Shown here piece after piece: positions 62,392-64,000 of a stretch of DNA of 64,000 nucleotides. This DNA comes from Silvibacterium acidisoli (GTDB lineage: Bacteria; Acidobacteriota; Terriglobia; Terriglobales; Acidobacteriaceae). The notes below the pieces were generated by a model. The model did no database searches. It had not been told where the DNA came from and worked only from the letters and a program-made list of their open reading frames with translations. A program made the position numbers and the translations under genes. The stretch lies in the NCBI GenBank assembly GCA_022870745.1, contig CP085323.1, forward strand, positions 2,418,001 to 2,482,000, given 5' to 3'. How positions within the stretch are numbered: position 1 is the stretch's first letter; each line of letters opens with the position of its first letter.

Positions 62392-63177
62392 ATGCCGGCA
62401 ACACTTTCTATCGCAATGATCGCTCGCAACGAGGAGGCGAATCTGCCGCGAACGCTCGACAGCGTTCGTTGGGCGGACCAGATCGTCATCGTCGACTCGG
62501 GATCCGTGGATCGCACGCCTGAAATAGCGCGCGAGTTCGGCGCGGAGCACTCCTTCAACCGCGATTTTCGCGGGCACCCCGAGCAGAAAAACATTGCGAT
62601 TGGAAAATGTACCAGTGACTGGATCTTATTGCTGGATGCGGACGAGGTCGTAAGCCCCGCGCTTGCAGAAGAGATTCAGAGGACGATTCAGAATCCGCAG
62701 TATGAAGCCTACTGGATCCCACGCCTGAACCTGTTCATGACGCGATGGATTCGGCACGGTGGATTCTATCCCGATCACAAGCTGCGCCTTTATCGCCGCG
62801 GCAGCGCGCAGATGGAGCAGGGCGTAGGGCCGCACGGAACCCCGCAGTATGACGGTCCCAAAGGCACTTTGAAGCACGACCTGGTTCACTATGCCTATCC
62901 CAGCTTCGAAAACTACCTGAGCCACATGAACGACTACAGCTCAGAGAATGTCTATGCGCTGGTGAACCGCGGAAAGGGCAGGACCCTGGGCGCTTTCATC
63001 CGGCTCGGGCTGGTCAATCCGGTTGCGACCTTTATCAAGAACTACTTCTTCCGGCTCGGATTTCTCGACGGCGTAGAAGGCCTGATCTATCACCTGAATC
63101 ATTCTGTCTATATTCACTGGAAGTATGTGAAGGCGTGGGATGCTCAGAATGGTCGCGAGCTGCGCGCTCCGAAGTAG
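62392..63177 (+). CDS. Family 2 glycosyltransferase
   Basis: 261 residues. LSIAMIARNEEANLPRTLDS, VDSGSVDRTPEIA, and the metal DAD in LLLDADEVV: GT-A fold, WaaE/KdtX-like group that adds a hexose to LPS core. The C-terminal part is amphipathic (FIKNYFFRLGFLDGVEGL), suggesting membrane attachment. Confidence 0.88.
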   Translation: MPATLSIAMIARNEEANLPRTLDSVRWADQIVIVDSGSVDRTPEIAREFGAEHSFNRDFRGHPEQKNIAIGKCTSDWILLLDADEVVSPALAEEIQRTIQNPQYEAYWIPRLNLFMTRWIRHGGFYPDHKLRLYRRGSAQMEQGVGPHGTPQYDGPKGTLKHDLVHYAYPSFENYLSHMNDYSSENVYALVNRGKGRTLGAFIRLGLVNPVATFIKNYFFRLGFLDGVEGLIYHLNHSVYIHWKYVKAWDAQNGRELRAPK

Positions 63178-63180
63178 CGA

Positions 63181-63825
63181 TCAGTTTGTGAGAACGTTGC
63201 TCGAAATCGTAACAACGCCTGTATCCTGAAATTCTTTCTCTATCGTTTCGAGTGAGTCTCCTGTGTCGATGGCTCGAGACGCATCCTTGATCACGATCGC
63301 CTCGAACCCCAGTCGCCGCGCGTCGATGGCAGAAAATCCCACGCAGAAGTCGTAAGCCAATCCCGCAAGAAAGACTCTTCTGAACTGCCGCTCGCTCAGA
63401 TAGCCCGCAAGCCCGGTCGAAGTCTTCCGGTCGTTCTCGAAAAACGCAGAGTAGGAGTCGATCTCCTTGCGAAAGCCCTTGCGCAGAATCAGCTCTGCCT
63501 TCGGAATGTGCAGGGAAGATACAAGTTCTGCGCCGGAGGTTTTCTGGACGCAGTGATCGGGCCACAGCGTCTGCTTGCCGTAGGAGACATCGCCGCTCTC
63601 AAACGGCGCTTTGCCGGGATGAGTAGATGCAAAGGAGAGATGGCCGGCAGGGTGCCAATCCTGCGTGAGGATGACATGCTCGAAGCTCCCGGCAATCCGG
63701 TTGATGAGTGGAACCACAGCTTCGCCATCCGGCACCGCGAGCTTTCCACCGGAACAGAAGTCATTCTGGACGTCGATGACCAGCAGGACATCATCGGGGC
63801 GCACATCGATGGCAGAGGATGTCAT
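63181..63825 (-). CDS. pncA: Nicotinamidase
   Basis: About 214 residues from ATG 63825; a GTG at 63831 in GTGA overlap with the upstream stop is possible. Catalytic Asp in LLVIDVQNDF, Lys in LILRKGF, Cys in LAGLAYDFCVG; metal site QDWHPAGH. Hydrolyses nicotinamide to nicotinate for NAD salvage. Confidence 0.93.
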   Translation of the reverse strand: MTSSAIDVRPDDVLLVIDVQNDFCSGGKLAVPDGEAVVPLINRIAGSFEHVILTQDWHPAGHLSFASTHPGKAPFESGDVSYGKQTLWPDHCVQKTSGAELVSSLHIPKAELILRKGFRKEIDSYSAFFENDRKTSTGLAGYLSERQFRRVFLAGLAYDFCVGFSAIDARRLGFEAIVIKDASRAIDTGDSLETIEKEFQDTGVVTISSNVLTN

Positions 63826-63827
63826 TT

Positions 63828-64000
63828 TCACTCAGACTTGGCGCGGGCGTAGGCGTATGGTCCATCAGGAACAACCGCGACCGTTGCACCAGCCGGCAAG
63901 CCTTCCAGCAGATTCGCAATGGCTGCAGCGGCAGTGGAGAAGGCATTCTGCGCCATGCCGCCAAGCTCGGCGGATGGAATTCCGGGGACATAAAACGAAA
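63828..64000 (-). CDS. C-terminal fragment, possibly nickel-dependent lactate racemase-like
   Basis: The last 57 codons of a gene that continues beyond the window: FYVPGIPSAELGGMAQNAF ... GATVAVVPDGPYAYARAKSE-stop. The closing VAVVPDGPY pattern resembles the end of LarA/DUF2088 proteins; this is weak. The stop overlaps the pncA start region, so they form one operon. Confidence 0.4.
   Translation of the reverse strand, partial: SFYVPGIPSAELGGMAQNAFSTAAAAIANLLEGLPAGATVAVVPDGPYAYARAKSE

Noticed and set aside
1-64000. CRISPR arrays, insertion sequences, rRNA
   Set aside because: No regularly spaced repeats, transposase motifs or rRNA sequence seen anywhere in the window.

Overview
The window reads as a chromosomal piece of an Acidobacteriota genome, most likely order Terriglobales (old subdivision 1). 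The reasons are three secreted proteins of the acidobacterial VWFA-related type, a DUF2911 lipid/secreted protein, many Tat-type signal peptides, frequent GTG/TTG starts and a high GC content. No sequence search was possible, so species-level placement is inference. Gene calls rest on reading motifs, start-site context and operon layout by eye.

Layout. 1-4.9 kb: start of a Tat-exported metallohydrolase, a divergent CDP-glucose pair (rfbG/rfbF), ribosomal protein S1 and a VWFA protein. 5-13.4 kb: an enolase-superfamily sugar-acid dehydratase, a carbohydrate-binding secreted protein, an SDR, tilS, an Orn/Lys/Arg decarboxylase with a receiver-like N-terminus, and a winged-helix/AAA regulator. 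13.5-21.9 kb is the most unusual chromosomal block: a GH79 enzyme behind a perfect 14-bp inverted repeat; an overlapping operon of ECF sigma factor, a 1203-residue zinc anti-sigma/TM/TPR/CHAT-protease fusion, and an unrecognised 253-residue protein; and a divergent pair of a transglutaminase-like protein and the Anbu proteasome-like peptidase. 22-28.7 kb: aldo/keto reductase, two divergent VWFA proteins, TatA, a beta-barrel protein and a patatin. 28.7-34.6 kb: glycine cleavage operon gcvT-H-PA-PB, followed by a GxxExxY protein with an associated palindromic repeat.

34,721-37,993 is a compact (about 3.3 kb) integrative element in the 5' half of a tRNA-Arg(CCG) gene. It is bounded by an exact 29-bp direct repeat and carries a frameshifted tyrosine integrase, a chain of small start/stop-overlapping genes (including a sigma region-4-like protein and a zinc-ribbon/AT-hook protein), a 650-bp GC-rich non-coding block, and a dense cluster of TGTCACA motifs next to a promoter that probably now drives the host tRNA.

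38-64 kb is mostly housekeeping: ndk, a Phd/VapC toxin-antitoxin pair, sucCD, trpD, trpS-scpA, a PiT phosphate transporter, scpB-rluB, msrA; then polymer and peptide use (GH20 hexosaminidase and GH18 chitinase convergent around a dispersed repeat, M61 peptidase, a sugar-porter MFS with a large periplasmic insert), a two-motif CDGSH protein behind a perfect 13-bp inverted repeat, a patatin/BamA-type protein, a GT2 and a nicotinamidase.

Best candidates for something undescribed: the sigma/anti-sigma-TPR-CHAT/unknown operon (15,029-20,065), and the mini-element with its iterated TGTCACA array (34,721-37,993).
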